A stretch of DNA of 64,000 bases from the NCBI RefSeq assembly GCF_020736845.1, contig NZ_JAFFQR010000064.1, positions 255,696 to 319,695 of the forward strand, read 5' to 3'. Shown piece after piece: positions 1 to 7,056 of this stretch. The notes under the pieces were generated by a model. It searched no databases. It was given only the letters and a program-made list of their open reading frames with translations, and was not told the origin of the DNA. This DNA is from Paenibacillus farraposensis. GTDB taxonomy: Bacteria > Bacillota > Bacilli > Paenibacillales > Paenibacillaceae. Positions within the stretch are counted from its first letter, which is position 1. Every line of letters starts with the position of its first letter. The position numbers were made by a program, and so were the translations under genes.

Positions 1-1
1 T

Positions 2-382
2 GATGCTTCCTCGTCACGGGTTACACCGATGGCACAAAACTATACCGTACATGACAGTTCATATGGTAGGTTCATGGGGGTTAATGTTAGTGAGCTTATG
101 AGTACCGTAACCTACAGGGTAGAGGGCGCTAGGGGTTCGCAAAAAATAACTGCTGTACTTAGTGGCATAGGACTGGTAGTGCATAATTACAACCCACTTG
201 TTGATATTTCGGTATCCTCCGAGAGTCCCTACACGTCTGCTGACCGTCAGTATGCATATATAGTTAATTACTTCAAACATTCTTACAGAGGCACAGGCGG
301 CATGACTTACGGAACGATTAAACACACATTATCTGGAGATACTCAGGGAAGGGAGGGCAGACTGATTTCAGAGATACTGTAA
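2..382 (+). CDS. Hypothetical protein, 3' end of a gene cut by the window edge
   Basis: The frame is already open at the window's first bases, and no ribosome site precedes the ATG at 29, so this is more likely the C-terminal part of a longer gene than a 117-residue protein. The visible part is rich in Ser, Thr, Tyr and Val with few lysines, as in beta-rich secreted or surface proteins, but I recognise no family. It ends 15 bases before the small membrane-peptide gene at 398, so the two are probably co-transcribed. Both run opposite to the phage lysis cassette, so they may be host genes or cargo at the prophage edge. No function is assigned. Confidence 0.5.
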   Translation, partial: DASSSRVTPMAQNYTVHDSSYGRFMGVNVSELMSTVTYRVEGARGSQKITAVLSGIGLVVHNYNPLVDISVSSESPYTSADRQYAYIVNYFKHSYRGTGGMTYGTIKHTLSGDTQGREGRLISEIL

Positions 383-397
383 CATCAAGGAGGTAAC

Positions 398-520
398 ATG
401 GACAAGAAAAACAAAAAGGTTGGGAAGATAGTTGGCTTTACCGTTTTGGGAATTGTTTTGATTATAGTTTTCTTTGGCATCGTCGCGTATTTTCAACTTG
501 TAACCAATGTTAGACCGTAA
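398..520 (+). CDS. Small single-pass membrane protein (40 aa)
   Basis: A short gene with an excellent ribosome site (AAGGAGG at 387-393, four bases before the ATG). The product starts with a lysine-rich segment (MDKKNKKVGK) followed by about 22 hydrophobic residues (IVGFTVLGIVLIIVFFGIVA) and a short tail, so it should sit in the membrane with its N-terminus in the cytoplasm. A terminator hairpin follows directly, making this the last gene of its transcript. No family is recognised. Real expression is likely because the ribosome site, hydrophobic block and terminator all fit. Confidence 0.65.
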   Translation: MDKKNKKVGKIVGFTVLGIVLIIVFFGIVAYFQLVTNVRP

Positions 521-527
521 GTTTTGG

Positions 528-552
528 AAGCCTTCCGTTATGGAAGGCTTTT
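528..552 (+). terminator. Rho-independent terminator
   Basis: Nine-base-pair perfect stem AAGCCTTCC/GGAAGGCTT around a five-base loop, followed by a short T run. It ends the transcript of the two plus-strand genes at the left edge. Confidence 0.75.
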
Positions 553-590
553 GTAATAGATATCAAATCTAAATCCAGAAAAATCGTCAA

Positions 591-620
591 AACACCTAAC
601 AGCCAAGCCGATAGGGTGTT
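591..620 (-). terminator. Probable terminator of the phage lysis cassette
   Basis: Arms AACACCTA and TAGGGTGTT can pair with one bulge. On the minus strand the stem is followed by TTTTGACGATTTTT. It lies nine bases past the stop of the first holin-type gene, the last gene of the leftward cassette. Confidence 0.5.
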
Positions 621-628
621 TACTTATT

Positions 629-904
629 TTAAGCAGCTTTATTACCTTTGGTCATTCCGGGTCTATCCTTAAACGCCAGTTCAAACAGCCCTGTCGCTGA
701 AAGCCCAGCCAGTCCACCAGCCCACAGACGCAAGGTAGTATCCAAATCAGTAAAAGGTGAAGCCGCCCAACCAATCAGCAGGCCGATTACTACGCCCACA
801 GCAGGCACTACATTTACAGGCAAATTAATTGTCTTCTTCACCAACTGCACCAAAGAAATAACTACCACCGCCAAAACTGAAGCAAAGGCTAAAACCTGAT
901 TCAT
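629..904 (-). CDS. Phage holin, A118/Hol118-like
   Basis: A 91-residue membrane protein: hydrophobic segment at about 4-20, a second at about 30-49, then a third around 60-78, and a lysine-rich C-terminal tail (KDRPGMTKGNKAA). Size, segment layout and position beside an endolysin gene match small holins of Listeria/Bacillus phages, which form membrane lesions that let the muramidase reach the wall. It is the last gene of a leftward cassette, 14 bases after the endolysin stop. The family name is from memory of similar sequences; holin function is inferred from layout and neighbour. Confidence 0.7.
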   Translation of the reverse strand: MNQVLAFASVLAVVVISLVQLVKKTINLPVNVVPAVGVVIGLLIGWAASPFTDLDTTLRLWAGGLAGLSATGLFELAFKDRPGMTKGNKAA

Positions 905-918
905 GTTTCCATAATTAC

Positions 919-1779
919 TTATCCCCCCTTGAGAATGTTTTTACGTAAACGACTAAGAGTGGCAGCAGCCTCTTCCCGGGTAATTGGTGCGCCAGGGCGG
1001 GTACCATCAAAATATCCGTTTTCGGTCATCTCAGCCCATACATCCGCTGCCCATGGGCTAACCTTATTAATGTCTCTTTGCTTTTCTACCACTGTATTTT
1101 CCCCCTTCTTATTGAACCGCGTCCGCAGTTCGTCCGCTGTGCCGTTAAACTCATTTAAATCGACTGAACCGGCAATACCTGATACCGTGCGTGTACCACT
1201 TGGAAGCATGCCGCCAGTGCTGCCGTCGCTATACTGCCAAAAGTCCCAACTTGTCCAGCCGGACGCATCCGGTGGAACCTGCGAGGCGCTATAACGCGCA
1301 CTCCATAGCGGGTAATTGCTTAGGCCGCTGAAATTAGCAATGAATGACGGGTATGTGTACACAATAGGCTGCACGCCAGTAAGTTGCTCAACTTCCTGCA
1401 AAAACGCTTTAGCTACGACTGTAATCGCCGCTTTACTCAGGCCGGACTGATTGGACTCATAATCCATAACAGGCGGCGAATCGAAAGCCTGCATGCCTCC
1501 AGCGTCCTTCATTGCACTTACAAAGTTTGTTGCTTCCTGTCGGGCCTCTTCCGGTGTAGTTGCTGAATCGTCCACATAATGGTATGCACCCACCAGCAGG
1601 TCCGCCGCCTTTGCGTCCTCAACAAACTTCAAGAAGGTTTTGGAGCGAAACGACTTGCCCTGTGTCGCCTTAATAAAAACAAAGCTAATCCCGTCTGCAG
1701 CTACCCTCTTAAAATCAATATTTCCGTTGTGGTGGGATACATCTATCCCTTGCGCATTACGGCTATTTCGTGGTTGCAT
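919..1779 (-). CDS. Phage endolysin: GH25 muramidase with C-terminal SLH-like segment
   Basis: Cleaves the MurNAc-GlcNAc bond of peptidoglycan. The GH25 domain covers roughly residues 10-210, with the family's N-terminal motif QGIDVSHHNGNIDF, a PPVMDYE strand carrying the catalytic acidic residues, and DLNEFNG near the end. After a short linker, the last 45 residues (PWAADVWAEMTENGYFDG...ITREEAAATLSRL) resemble one S-layer-homology repeat, a likely cell-wall anchor. There is no signal peptide, as expected for a holin-dependent lysin. Two ATGs are possible: 1788 lies directly on the AAGGGAG ribosome site, whereas 1779 is nine bases past it and is preferred. The gene overlaps the end of the upstream holin-type gene. 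Confidence 0.88.
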   Translation of the reverse strand: MQPRNSRNAQGIDVSHHNGNIDFKRVAADGISFVFIKATQGKSFRSKTFLKFVEDAKAADLLVGAYHYVDDSATTPEEARQEATNFVSAMKDAGGMQAFDSPPVMDYESNQSGLSKAAITVVAKAFLQEVEQLTGVQPIVYTYPSFIANFSGLSNYPLWSARYSASQVPPDASGWTSWDFWQYSDGSTGGMLPSGTRTVSGIAGSVDLNEFNGTADELRTRFNKKGENTVVEKQRDINKVSPWAADVWAEMTENGYFDGTRPGAPITREEAAATLSRLRKNILKGG

Positions 1780-2216
1780 CTTTTCCATCTCCCTTGTCTT
1801 TTAACTGCTGAAAAGAAACTTTTTAGTTTGAAGGGCAACGGGATTCCCATTGCCCCCCAGTTTTCGGCCAAGGATAGCCCTTCATGGCCAGCGTAGAAGT
1901 AAATAGCCGCCGTCCGGAAGATCGGTGCTCCGGGTTGTAACCAATTGTCTAATTGTGGAGACAATCCCACCACCGTCAGCACCGTAGCCTTGCGGATGCC
2001 TCCCCAAAACATCACATCACTGTTCATTTTTTTGTTTTTAATAGCTGCCAAAACCCCAAAAATATAATCCAACACCATCATCGTGAGCAGCACCTGCAGC
2101 GTTTTATCCCACCCTCCAAGAAAACGTAACCAGAAGTCCAACAAGCGCAGACCATCCCCCTGCCGTCGCCTCCTTTTTCGTTGCTCCGACCATTGTGGTC
2201 TATACGGTGCCGCCAA
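1743..2216 (-). CDS. Phage holin of the TcdE / phage_holin_4 type
   Basis: Contains GGWDKTLQVLLTMMVLDYIFGV followed by two more hydrophobic segments, the pattern of the toxin-secretion/phage-lysis holin family. The holin core starts only at about residue 30; before it is an unusual basic stretch (SEQRKRRRRQGDG). The frame's first start is a TTG without a good ribosome site. A strong AGGAGG lies inside the basic stretch, but the ATG behind it is in another frame. So the start is doubtful, and a small indel at the N-terminus is possible. It overlaps the endolysin gene by some 40 bases. Together with the A118-like holin, the remnant carries two unrelated holin types. Confidence 0.7.
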   Translation of the reverse strand: MAAPYRPQWSEQRKRRRRQGDGLRLLDFWLRFLGGWDKTLQVLLTMMVLDYIFGVLAAIKNKKMNSDVMFWGGIRKATVLTVVGLSPQLDNWLQPGAPIFRTAAIYFYAGHEGLSLAENWGAMGIPLPFKLKSFFSAVKRQGRWKRCNHEIAVMRKG

Positions 2217-2593
2217 ACAATTTTATTTGGCTCACTAAATGCTCTCCTCTCTCCGTTCAGGAAACTTTTCCTGAGCTATCATCGTTTGGTTTATGATCTT
2301 TTGCCGCTTGAGCCTGAATATCTGCTAAAGCATTTCCTACCGCTATATCCAAACCTATAAGTATTTCTTTACGTTTATGTGGCTGTGAAGCAAATCACAG
2401 CTGAAATACTTGTTAGATCCAATTGAATATCCAATGTAGACTTGATCTTTGCCACGGTTTTTATCATCTCTTTGAAGTAGAATTTCGACCACAAGTGGCG
2501 AACGCAAATAAGCCCCTGAGTTATCAGAGGCTTTCATACTTGTATCTTAAAATTGTTTTGTTACTATAACGCTGCGGATTTTAAAGGAAAATA
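2217..2593. other. Degenerate phage DNA between lysis genes and integrase
   Basis: No complete gene. On the minus strand a short open frame ending at the stop 2257-2259 reads KRKEILIGLDIAVGNALADI and on to SSGKVS. It has no credible start and looks like the end of a decayed phage gene. A hairpin, AGCCCCTGA/TCAGAGGCT (about 2510-2532), could be a terminator. A 60-codon minus-strand frame over 2355-2537 contains that hairpin and has no ribosome site, so it is not called. Confidence 0.4.
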
Positions 2594-3226
2594 TTGTTCT
2601 ACAGCCGAAATCGCCCTCGCAAGACAATCACTATTGAGGACAAGGCATTGTTGAAAACGACAAAGAAGCTTAGAGATTACTTGGATGACGAGTTAGCCAA
2701 GTTTAAACAGGAGGTGCTAAGTGGCAATTATATTCCACCTTCCAAATTCACATTCAAAGACTTCTATGAAAATGAATGGGCACCCAAAGACGCCGAACCA
2801 AAGTTGAAACGGACAAACGAAGCTACTGAGGATTATGTGGACATGCCGCAATGGTATATGGATGAGCTAGCCAAGCATATTAAAGCGATGCGTAAAGCAA
2901 AACTTGAGGCAAAAGCTCTGGGGGTATGGCAAGGTAGAGATCGCAACTTCGTTTTCCACGCAGGTACAGGTAAGCCGTACTATCACACCACGTCTACTCA
3001 GAGTTGGAAGTCTTGGTGTGAATAAAATGGATTCCGTAATGTTTCCCTCCACGGACTACATCACACAAATGCAACTTATTTGTTGGGGCAGGATGCATCC
3101 ATCAAAGAAATTCAGCATCGACTGCGACACTCCACTTCTCAGGTGACCACAGATACCTATGCGCACGTCACCAAGAAGCTCAGCCGTAGAAAACAGCTCA
3201 CCTTGACGTTTTCGATCCAAAAGTAG
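2594..3226 (+). pseudogene. Broken tyrosine-recombinase (phage integrase) gene
   Basis: The first frame encodes an integrase-like N-terminal region (TITIEDKALLKTTKKLRDYL..., then SGNYIPPSKFTFKDFYENEW). It jumps within a few residues to a part of the catalytic domain (ALGVWQGRDRNFVFHAGTGKPYYHTT) and stops at 3025. In another frame the C-terminal end continues: LHHTNATYLLGQDASIKEIQ, then HRLRHSTSQVTTDTYAHVTKKL, to a stop at 3224-3226. That tail carries the His, Arg, His and Tyr motifs of the family. So the gene has lost an internal block, including the first catalytic arginine region, and has a frameshift near 3020-3050. It is inactive as read. Its position just before tRNA-Leu is typical for the integrase at a prophage end. 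Confidence 0.85.
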
Positions 3227-3312
3227 TTCGTCCCCAATCCGTCCCCAAAAGCGAAAAAAGCGCTCACCCCCTATAAAATGAGTGCTATGATCTCAAGTCC
3301 CAAAAAAACAAA

Positions 3313-3335
3313 AAACCCTTGAGTATCAAGGGTTT
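3313..3335 (-). terminator. Terminator of tRNA-Leu
   Basis: Perfect ten-base-pair stem AAACCCTTGA/TCAAGGGTTT with a three-base loop. On the minus strand it is followed by a T-rich run and lies 18 bases past the tRNA 3' end. Confidence 0.8.
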
Positions 3336-3352
3336 CATGCGATAAATTATTA

Positions 3353-3438
3353 TGCCGAGGACCGGGATCGAACCGGTACGGTAGTCACCTACCGCAGGAT
3401 TTTAAGTCCTGTGCGTCTGCCAATTCCGCCACCCCGGC
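3353..3438 (-). tRNA. tRNA-Leu (anticodon UAA)
   Basis: Minus-strand cloverleaf of 86 bases: acceptor GCCGGGG/CCTCGGC with discriminator A, D-arm GGCGGAATTGGCAGACGC, anticodon loop CTTAAAA (anticodon TAA), a long class II variable arm, and T-arm GGTTCGATCC. The 3' CCA is not encoded. The broken integrase ends about 130 bases from the 3' end of this tRNA, so the tRNA 3' part is the likely phage attachment site. The matching second copy would lie left of the window. Confidence 0.95.
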
Positions 3439-3675
3439 ATACATTTAGGAACGTTTTTTACACTTACTTGTCTTACAAGTATTAGAGAAGCATTTAGCTT
3501 ATATTCTCAATTTGTAAATACCGTTCAATTGGCCACCAACATATAATACGACAATTTCATCGGAATGTAAAGTGTTTTTAAAAAAAAATTAATAAAATCA
3601 TCCGTTTGAATAACTTTAACTCATTTGAATTACACTAATAAACGTCTTTCCAAACTACCAGAAGGGGTGTTACGA

Positions 3676-3834
3676 ATGCGTGAAGGTATGATTCCAGCTG
3701 TTCTCGGAACGGTAGTATCGGCTTCAGGCGCTGCGTTGCTGGGCAGTAGGTACAAACTTGCAGCTACAGGCATTCTCGGTTTCGGACTGGCTCATGTTGT
3801 TCTGGGAGCGATAGATCTGTTTGGGCGTCGCTAG
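3676..3834 (+). CDS. Small hydrophobic protein (52 aa)
   Basis: A glycine- and alanine-rich protein with two hydrophobic stretches (about residues 5-20 and 27-46) ending in DLFGRR, so probably a two-pass membrane peptide with a glycine-zipper look. The ATG at 3676 is chosen because AGAAGGGG lies at the right distance; a TTG further upstream at 3625 has no ribosome site. A strong terminator follows immediately, so the gene is probably transcribed alone. No family is recognised. Confidence 0.65.
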   Translation: MREGMIPAVLGTVVSASGAALLGSRYKLAATGILGFGLAHVVLGAIDLFGRR

Positions 3835-3847
3835 TTGTTTGGAAAGT

Positions 3848-3884
3848 GCCGGGCAGGATGCAGTTCCTCCCGGCTTTATTTTTA
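3848..3884 (+). terminator. Rho-independent terminator
   Basis: Stem GCCGGG(c)AGG / CCTCCCGGC around an eight-base loop, followed by TTTATTTTT. It ends the 52-residue gene's transcript. Confidence 0.8.
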
Positions 3885-3960
3885 TCAGCCTTTAGCCTGA
3901 AACGTGCTCGTATGTATATAGAGAATCTGAATACACCTAAAAGGGAGCTTGTGATACGCC

Positions 3961-4152
3961 ATGAAAAAAAATCAATCCGAAGAAAAAAATCGTGCGGGCA
4001 ATTCATTGGAACACACACAATCCCTGGATCAGCTTGAGCCGGGATTTAATCGCATTCCTAATGCCGATGTCAGCACACCTGCTGCTACCGACATGATTGA
4101 TGAAGCTGTAGACCGTGGAATCGATAAGCTGCGCAACGACTTTACAAAATAA
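3961..4152 (+). CDS. Small acidic hypothetical protein (63 aa)
   Basis: A hydrophilic protein rich in Asn, Asp and Glu; the second half (TDMIDEAVDRGIDKLRNDF) is predicted to form an amphipathic helix. There is no signal or membrane segment. The ribosome site AAGGGAG is 13 bases before the ATG, longer than ideal. An overlapping frame starting at a GTG closer to that site is poor in composition and is not preferred. I recognise no family. Size and composition would fit a small cytosolic or spore-associated protein, but nothing proves it. Confidence 0.5.
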   Translation: MKKNQSEEKNRAGNSLEHTQSLDQLEPGFNRIPNADVSTPAATDMIDEAVDRGIDKLRNDFTK

Positions 4153-4237
4153 TGATTTTACAACATTAAGCACAGGAAAACAGAACTAGTGATTCATATG
4201 CAACCTGAGTCTGCGTATGTACAGTGATTTTGTAAAA

Positions 4238-4390
4238 TCACTTGAATATAAGCATAAACCAGCCAATTATCGAAATCCACAGTATGCCGCTAATGGCAAG
4301 CCCACACACAATACCTACAGAGAAATTACCTTCGGTTTTCGGCAAAGCCTTCCCGAGCTTCAATCTAAGCTTCATTTGATTCCAGTCCAT
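4238..4390 (-). CDS. Small two-domain membrane peptide (50 aa)
   Basis: A clear short gene: AAGGAGGGGG lies four bases before the ATG. The product has a basic amphipathic N-terminus (MDWNQMKLRLKLGKALPKT) and then about 27 hydrophobic residues with a central Ser-Gly (VGIVCGLAISGILWISIIGW), ending FMLIFK. It should be a single-pass or re-entrant membrane protein. A perfect inverted repeat (GTGATTTT/AAAATCAC, 4224-4241) overlaps its stop codon and may act as terminator. The plus-strand open frame over the same region is its antisense shadow. The family is unknown to me. Confidence 0.7.
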   Translation of the reverse strand: MDWNQMKLRLKLGKALPKTEGNFSVGIVCGLAISGILWISIIGWFMLIFK

Positions 4391-4483
4391 AGAACCCCCT
4401 CCTTAAGTTCTATTTCGGAATATGGAGCTTATTTTTGTAGATCAATAGTCATATTTTATAAAATAAAAAAAGGGATCTTTGTC

Positions 4484-4816
4484 CTATGATCCTGAGCGGG
4501 GAATAAGTATTACTGCAATCCCAACCAAACAAATCAATCCTCCAATGAAATCATATATATCAGGTGTTTTTTTATCAATCCACCAGCCCCATGCAATCGA
4601 AAGAACGATAAATACACCTCCGTATGCTGCATAGACGCGCCCAAAGGAGGAGAAAACTTGAAAGGTGGCAATAATTCCGTACAAAGCCAAAACCACTCCA
4701 CCGCAAAGTCCAATATACCATGCCTTCCCTTCACGCAGCCATTGCCAGATCAAATATCCTCCTCCAATTTCTGCGATGCCCGCTAAAATAAAAAGTAACG
4801 CTGCTTTTAACACCAT
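4484..4816 (-). CDS. YnfA family (UPF0060) small membrane transporter-like protein
   Basis: At 110 residues with four membrane segments it matches the usual YnfA length. Diagnostic stretches are [22 protein letters not shown] near the N-terminus and [20 protein letters not shown] in the second half, then [19 protein letters not shown]. The family is a relative of the small multidrug resistance fold; its physiological substrate is not settled. AAAGGAG lies seven bases before the ATG. The gene stands alone between two small membrane-protein genes on the same strand, with separate ribosome sites. Confidence 0.9.
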   Translation of the reverse strand: MVLKAALLFILAGIAEIGGGYLIWQWLREGKAWYIGLCGGVVLALYGIIATFQVFSSFGRVYAAYGGVFIVLSIAWGWWIDKKTPDIYDFIGGLICLVGIAVILIPRSGS

Positions 4817-4865
4817 CTCATCTCCTTTATTCTGCTCATCTTTTGATCAATTTTGAATATTTTCG

Positions 4866-5048
4866 TTAGAACAACCTGCTTAACATGATAATCAACACAA
4901 TCACCCCAACCAGAATAAGCAGGTTGCTAACCTGACGCCATAAACCAGAGACTCCCTCAGAGTGAAGCTTGCGCTGATTCACATCAAAGTTTGCTTTGGC
5001 TCCTTCAGCATCTACAGGTTTGGAGAACGGTCTGTTATCTTCAATCAT
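4866..5048 (-). CDS. Tail-anchored small membrane protein (60 aa)
   Basis: A hydrophilic N-terminal part (MIEDNRPFSKPVDAEGAKAN) followed by a C-terminal hydrophobic helix (VSNLLILVGVIVLIIMLSRLF), so it looks tail-anchored with its bulk in the cytoplasm. TTAGGAGG lies seven to eight bases before the ATG. It is upstream of, and on the same strand as, ynfA, about 50 bases away, so the two may share a transcript. No family is recognised. Confidence 0.65.
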   Translation of the reverse strand: MIEDNRPFSKPVDAEGAKANFDVNQRKLHSEGVSGLWRQVSNLLILVGVIVLIIMLSRLF

Positions 5049-5412
5049 GTACGCGACCTCCTAATCAGTATCATCTTAATGATATCAAACTCCGCCTCTG
5101 ATTTCGCACTGATTTTACACCTGCAATTGCCGTTGCTGCTTACTGCATATTTCCACTGTGTCTTCATAATTATGAAGTGTACAACCATACATCGATATAC
5201 CACTAAATATAAAGGATGATGGCTAAGCAGAGCAGAGTAGGTATTTAGACGCCTTTTATTGCAGGACGGTAATTATGGTATAATCTAGTCAACTTGTTCA
5301 AGACCGTAATCAAAGCATACCTGATTTCCTAACTATAATAATTTACATCCAAGCAGCCTGTATCCTGATTACAAGCCTGCATATCTGATTGTAATTCCGA
5401 AAGAGGATACCG
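5049..5412. other. Intergenic region with one promoter, no convincing gene
   Basis: AT-rich spacer between a leftward small gene and the rightward mannanase area. The only strong signal is the extended -10 promoter at 5256-5284. A short direct repeat (CTGATT...AAGCCTGCATATCTGATT, about 5365-5393) is visible. I see no other gene. Confidence 0.5.
5256..5284 (+). promoter_or_regulatory. SigA-type promoter with extended -10
   Basis: TTATTG, 17-base spacer, then TGGTATAAT (TG at 5276-5277, TATAAT at 5279-5284). The -35 is weak, but the TGn extension compensates. Transcription would run into the small frame at 5413 and then the mannanase. Confidence 0.5.
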
Positions 5413-5524
5413 ATGTCCCCAATCTTTTTAGCACAGGACTTCAATGGATGGACGATGATTTTGTCTGCTATTGATCATACTGAGCGGATGGATACAGCTT
5501 AGAAAACAAAAAGGAAAAGGCTAG
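5413..5524 (+). pseudogene. Possible frameshifted small membrane-protein gene
   Basis: An ATG with ribosome site AAAGAGGA opens MSPIFLAQDFNGWTMI. As written the frame then reads LSAIDHTERMDTA and stops at 5502. If one T of the TTTT run at about 5458-5461 is removed, the frame continues CLLLIILSGWIQLRKQKGKG to a stop at 5522-5524. That is exactly a membrane helix with a basic tail, as in small single-pass proteins. So this may be a recently broken gene or a sequencing error. The alternative is a true 29-residue peptide. It lies between the 5279 promoter and the mannanase ribosome site. Confidence 0.4.
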
Positions 5525-5554
5525 TCTCATAACATGCATCAAAGGAGGAGCGCC

Positions 5555-6586
5555 ATGAAATCTCACTCAATTCGCTTTTGGTTACAGAGAGTGCTGCTGC
5601 TTATGCTTGTTTTAATTTTTAGCGGCTCTCAGCAATCATTCATCATCGCCGATGCCGCCCCGCCTGTTAATGCTCAAGCCTCAGCTAAAGCAAGGCAGCT
5701 GCTTGCCTACCTTTCCAATGTGCCGGCTGGTATGCTGATCTCCGGACAGCACGATTACTTAGAAGCACCGGATGAGCAAGTAAACAAGCTGCAACAAATC
5801 AGCGGCCAGTTCGCAGGACTTCACGGCTACGAGTTTGGGGGATTGGCCAATCAGTCCCGTGCCGCCTTACGGGAACAGCGGAAGCGTGTTGTGGACAGCG
5901 CTATTCAATGGAGCCAGGACGGCGGGATTGTAACGATTACCTTTCATCAAGCGTTACCGGGCACACCCAGAACGTGGAAAAACGTACAAGCCAAAATTAC
6001 CCAGGCTGAGTTTAATCGCTATATCACACCAGGCACCCCTCAATATAAACAGCTAATTGCCGATTTGGACGAGGTGGCTCTTTCTCTAAAGACCTTGCGA
6101 GAAGCGGATGTGCCTGTTTTATGGAGACCTTATCATGAAATGAACGGCAACTGGTTCTGGTGGGGGAACAAGCAAAATTACGCTAAGCTGTGGGATCTGA
6201 TGTATGACCGGTTCGTACATGTCCATCATCTGGATAACCTTCTGTGGGTATGGAGTCCCAATGCCCCGAATGCATACAGCACTCCCTATAATCGAACCTT
6301 TCCAGGTATTCATCGAGTGGATATTCTCGCAGCCGATATCTACAACAATGATTATAGGTCCTCCTACTACACTGGGTTGCTAAAGCTTGCGCAGGGCAAG
6401 CCAATCGGAATCGGGGAAAGTGATGTTTTGCCAAGTGCGAAGGTACTGCAAAACCAGCCGAACTGGGCCTATGCCATGACATGGGGAAAGGAGCTGTCCG
6501 CAGCCAATTCTCAGGCATCAATCAGACATTTTATGAACCAAAGCAATGTTATCACACGAGAATTTCTGCATGAATCCTTACGCTAA
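5555..6586 (+). CDS. Secreted GH26 beta-mannanase
   Basis: Endo-1,4-beta-mannanase that cuts mannan, glucomannan or galactomannan outside the cell. The start at 5555 is chosen because AAAGGAGG lies seven bases upstream and inside the longer frame. The N-terminus is a signal peptide (SIRFWLQRVLLLMLVLIFSG, cleavage near ADAAP). The GH26 barrel fills the rest: WRPYHEMNGNWFWWG carries the acid/base Glu (about residue 195) and GIGESD the nucleophile Glu (about 288). There is no carbohydrate-binding module, so this is a one-domain enzyme of about 310 mature residues. It stands alone with its own terminator. The family is sure; exact mannan preference is not. Confidence 0.93.
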   Translation: MKSHSIRFWLQRVLLLMLVLIFSGSQQSFIIADAAPPVNAQASAKARQLLAYLSNVPAGMLISGQHDYLEAPDEQVNKLQQISGQFAGLHGYEFGGLANQSRAALREQRKRVVDSAIQWSQDGGIVTITFHQALPGTPRTWKNVQAKITQAEFNRYITPGTPQYKQLIADLDEVALSLKTLREADVPVLWRPYHEMNGNWFWWGNKQNYAKLWDLMYDRFVHVHHLDNLLWVWSPNAPNAYSTPYNRTFPGIHRVDILAADIYNNDYRSSYYTGLLKLAQGKPIGIGESDVLPSAKVLQNQPNWAYAMTWGKELSAANSQASIRHFMNQSNVITREFLHESLR

Positions 6587-6595
6587 AAGAACAAT

Positions 6596-6634
6596 AAGCA
6601 TCAACTTCGCTCGATGAGTGAGATTGATGCTTTT
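6596..6634. terminator. Terminator after the mannanase gene
   Basis: Arms AAGCATCAA / TTGATGCTT with an inner CTC/GAG pairing and a T4 tail on the plus strand. It starts nine bases after the mannanase stop, and could also stop leftward transcription of the gene at 6656. Confidence 0.8.
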
Positions 6635-6655
6635 AACATAACCCAGACCAAATCA

Positions 6656-6871
6656 TTAACTATTCCTGATTACTTCTTCCAGGTCAATATCGGCATACGC
6701 CTCTCCACCAAGATGGACGGATGTGATGGTGTAGACCCGCTTGGTCAGTCTTGACATTAGCCGATCGCCCGGTACTACTGAATATTCTTCCCGATAATCC
6801 CCAATTTTGTGAAAGCCGCTGGACATATGGATGTACAAGTTGCCTCTCCGTGTTTTACCATGTACCAACAT
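6656..6871 (-). CDS. Hypothetical protein (71 aa)
   Basis: A small soluble protein, beta-rich by eye (KTRRGNLYIHMSS, REEYSVVPGDRLMSR, VYTITSVHLGGEAYADIDL). It might be a small OB- or SH3-like barrel, but I recognise no family. The ATG at 6871 follows AGGAGGAGATTTG, a good site; a TTG one codon earlier is not needed. It converges with the mannanase gene and lies downstream of gldA on the same strand, past a hairpin. Confidence 0.6.
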   Translation of the reverse strand: MLVHGKTRRGNLYIHMSSGFHKIGDYREEYSVVPGDRLMSRLTKRVYTITSVHLGGEAYADIDLEEVIRNS

Positions 6872-6988
6872 CAAATCTCCTCCTGATGTAACATCCTACT
6901 TCCCTGTTACATGTATATCGGTCAGAACAAGATACGATATAAGTCCCGGTTACTATTTTTTTGTTACTCAGGATGGTGCATTTACACG

Positions 6989-7024
6989 AAACGGGTCTGC
7001 CATTGATGTGACAGACCCGTTTTT
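6989..7024. terminator. Terminator-like hairpin downstream of gldA
   Basis: Perfect stem AAACGGGTCTG / CAGACCCGTTT, with the loop itself containing CAT/ATG. The T run is better on the plus strand (TTTTTG) than on the minus strand (TTTCG). It lies about 30 bases past the gldA stop and separates it from the 71-residue gene. Confidence 0.65.
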
Positions 7025-7056
7025 GTCAAGCTATTATTGTATAGGGGGAAGAACTA

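Noticed and set aside
2355-2537. 60-codon minus-strand frame in the phage remnant
   Set aside because: Starts within a hairpin, lacks a ribosome site and resembles nothing I know.
4217-4489. 90-codon plus-strand frame
   Set aside because: No ribosome site; it is antisense to the better-supported 50-residue membrane gene.
5365-5393. Short direct repeat CTGATT...CTGATT as an element end
   Set aside because: Too short and without partner structure; likely chance in an AT-rich spacer.
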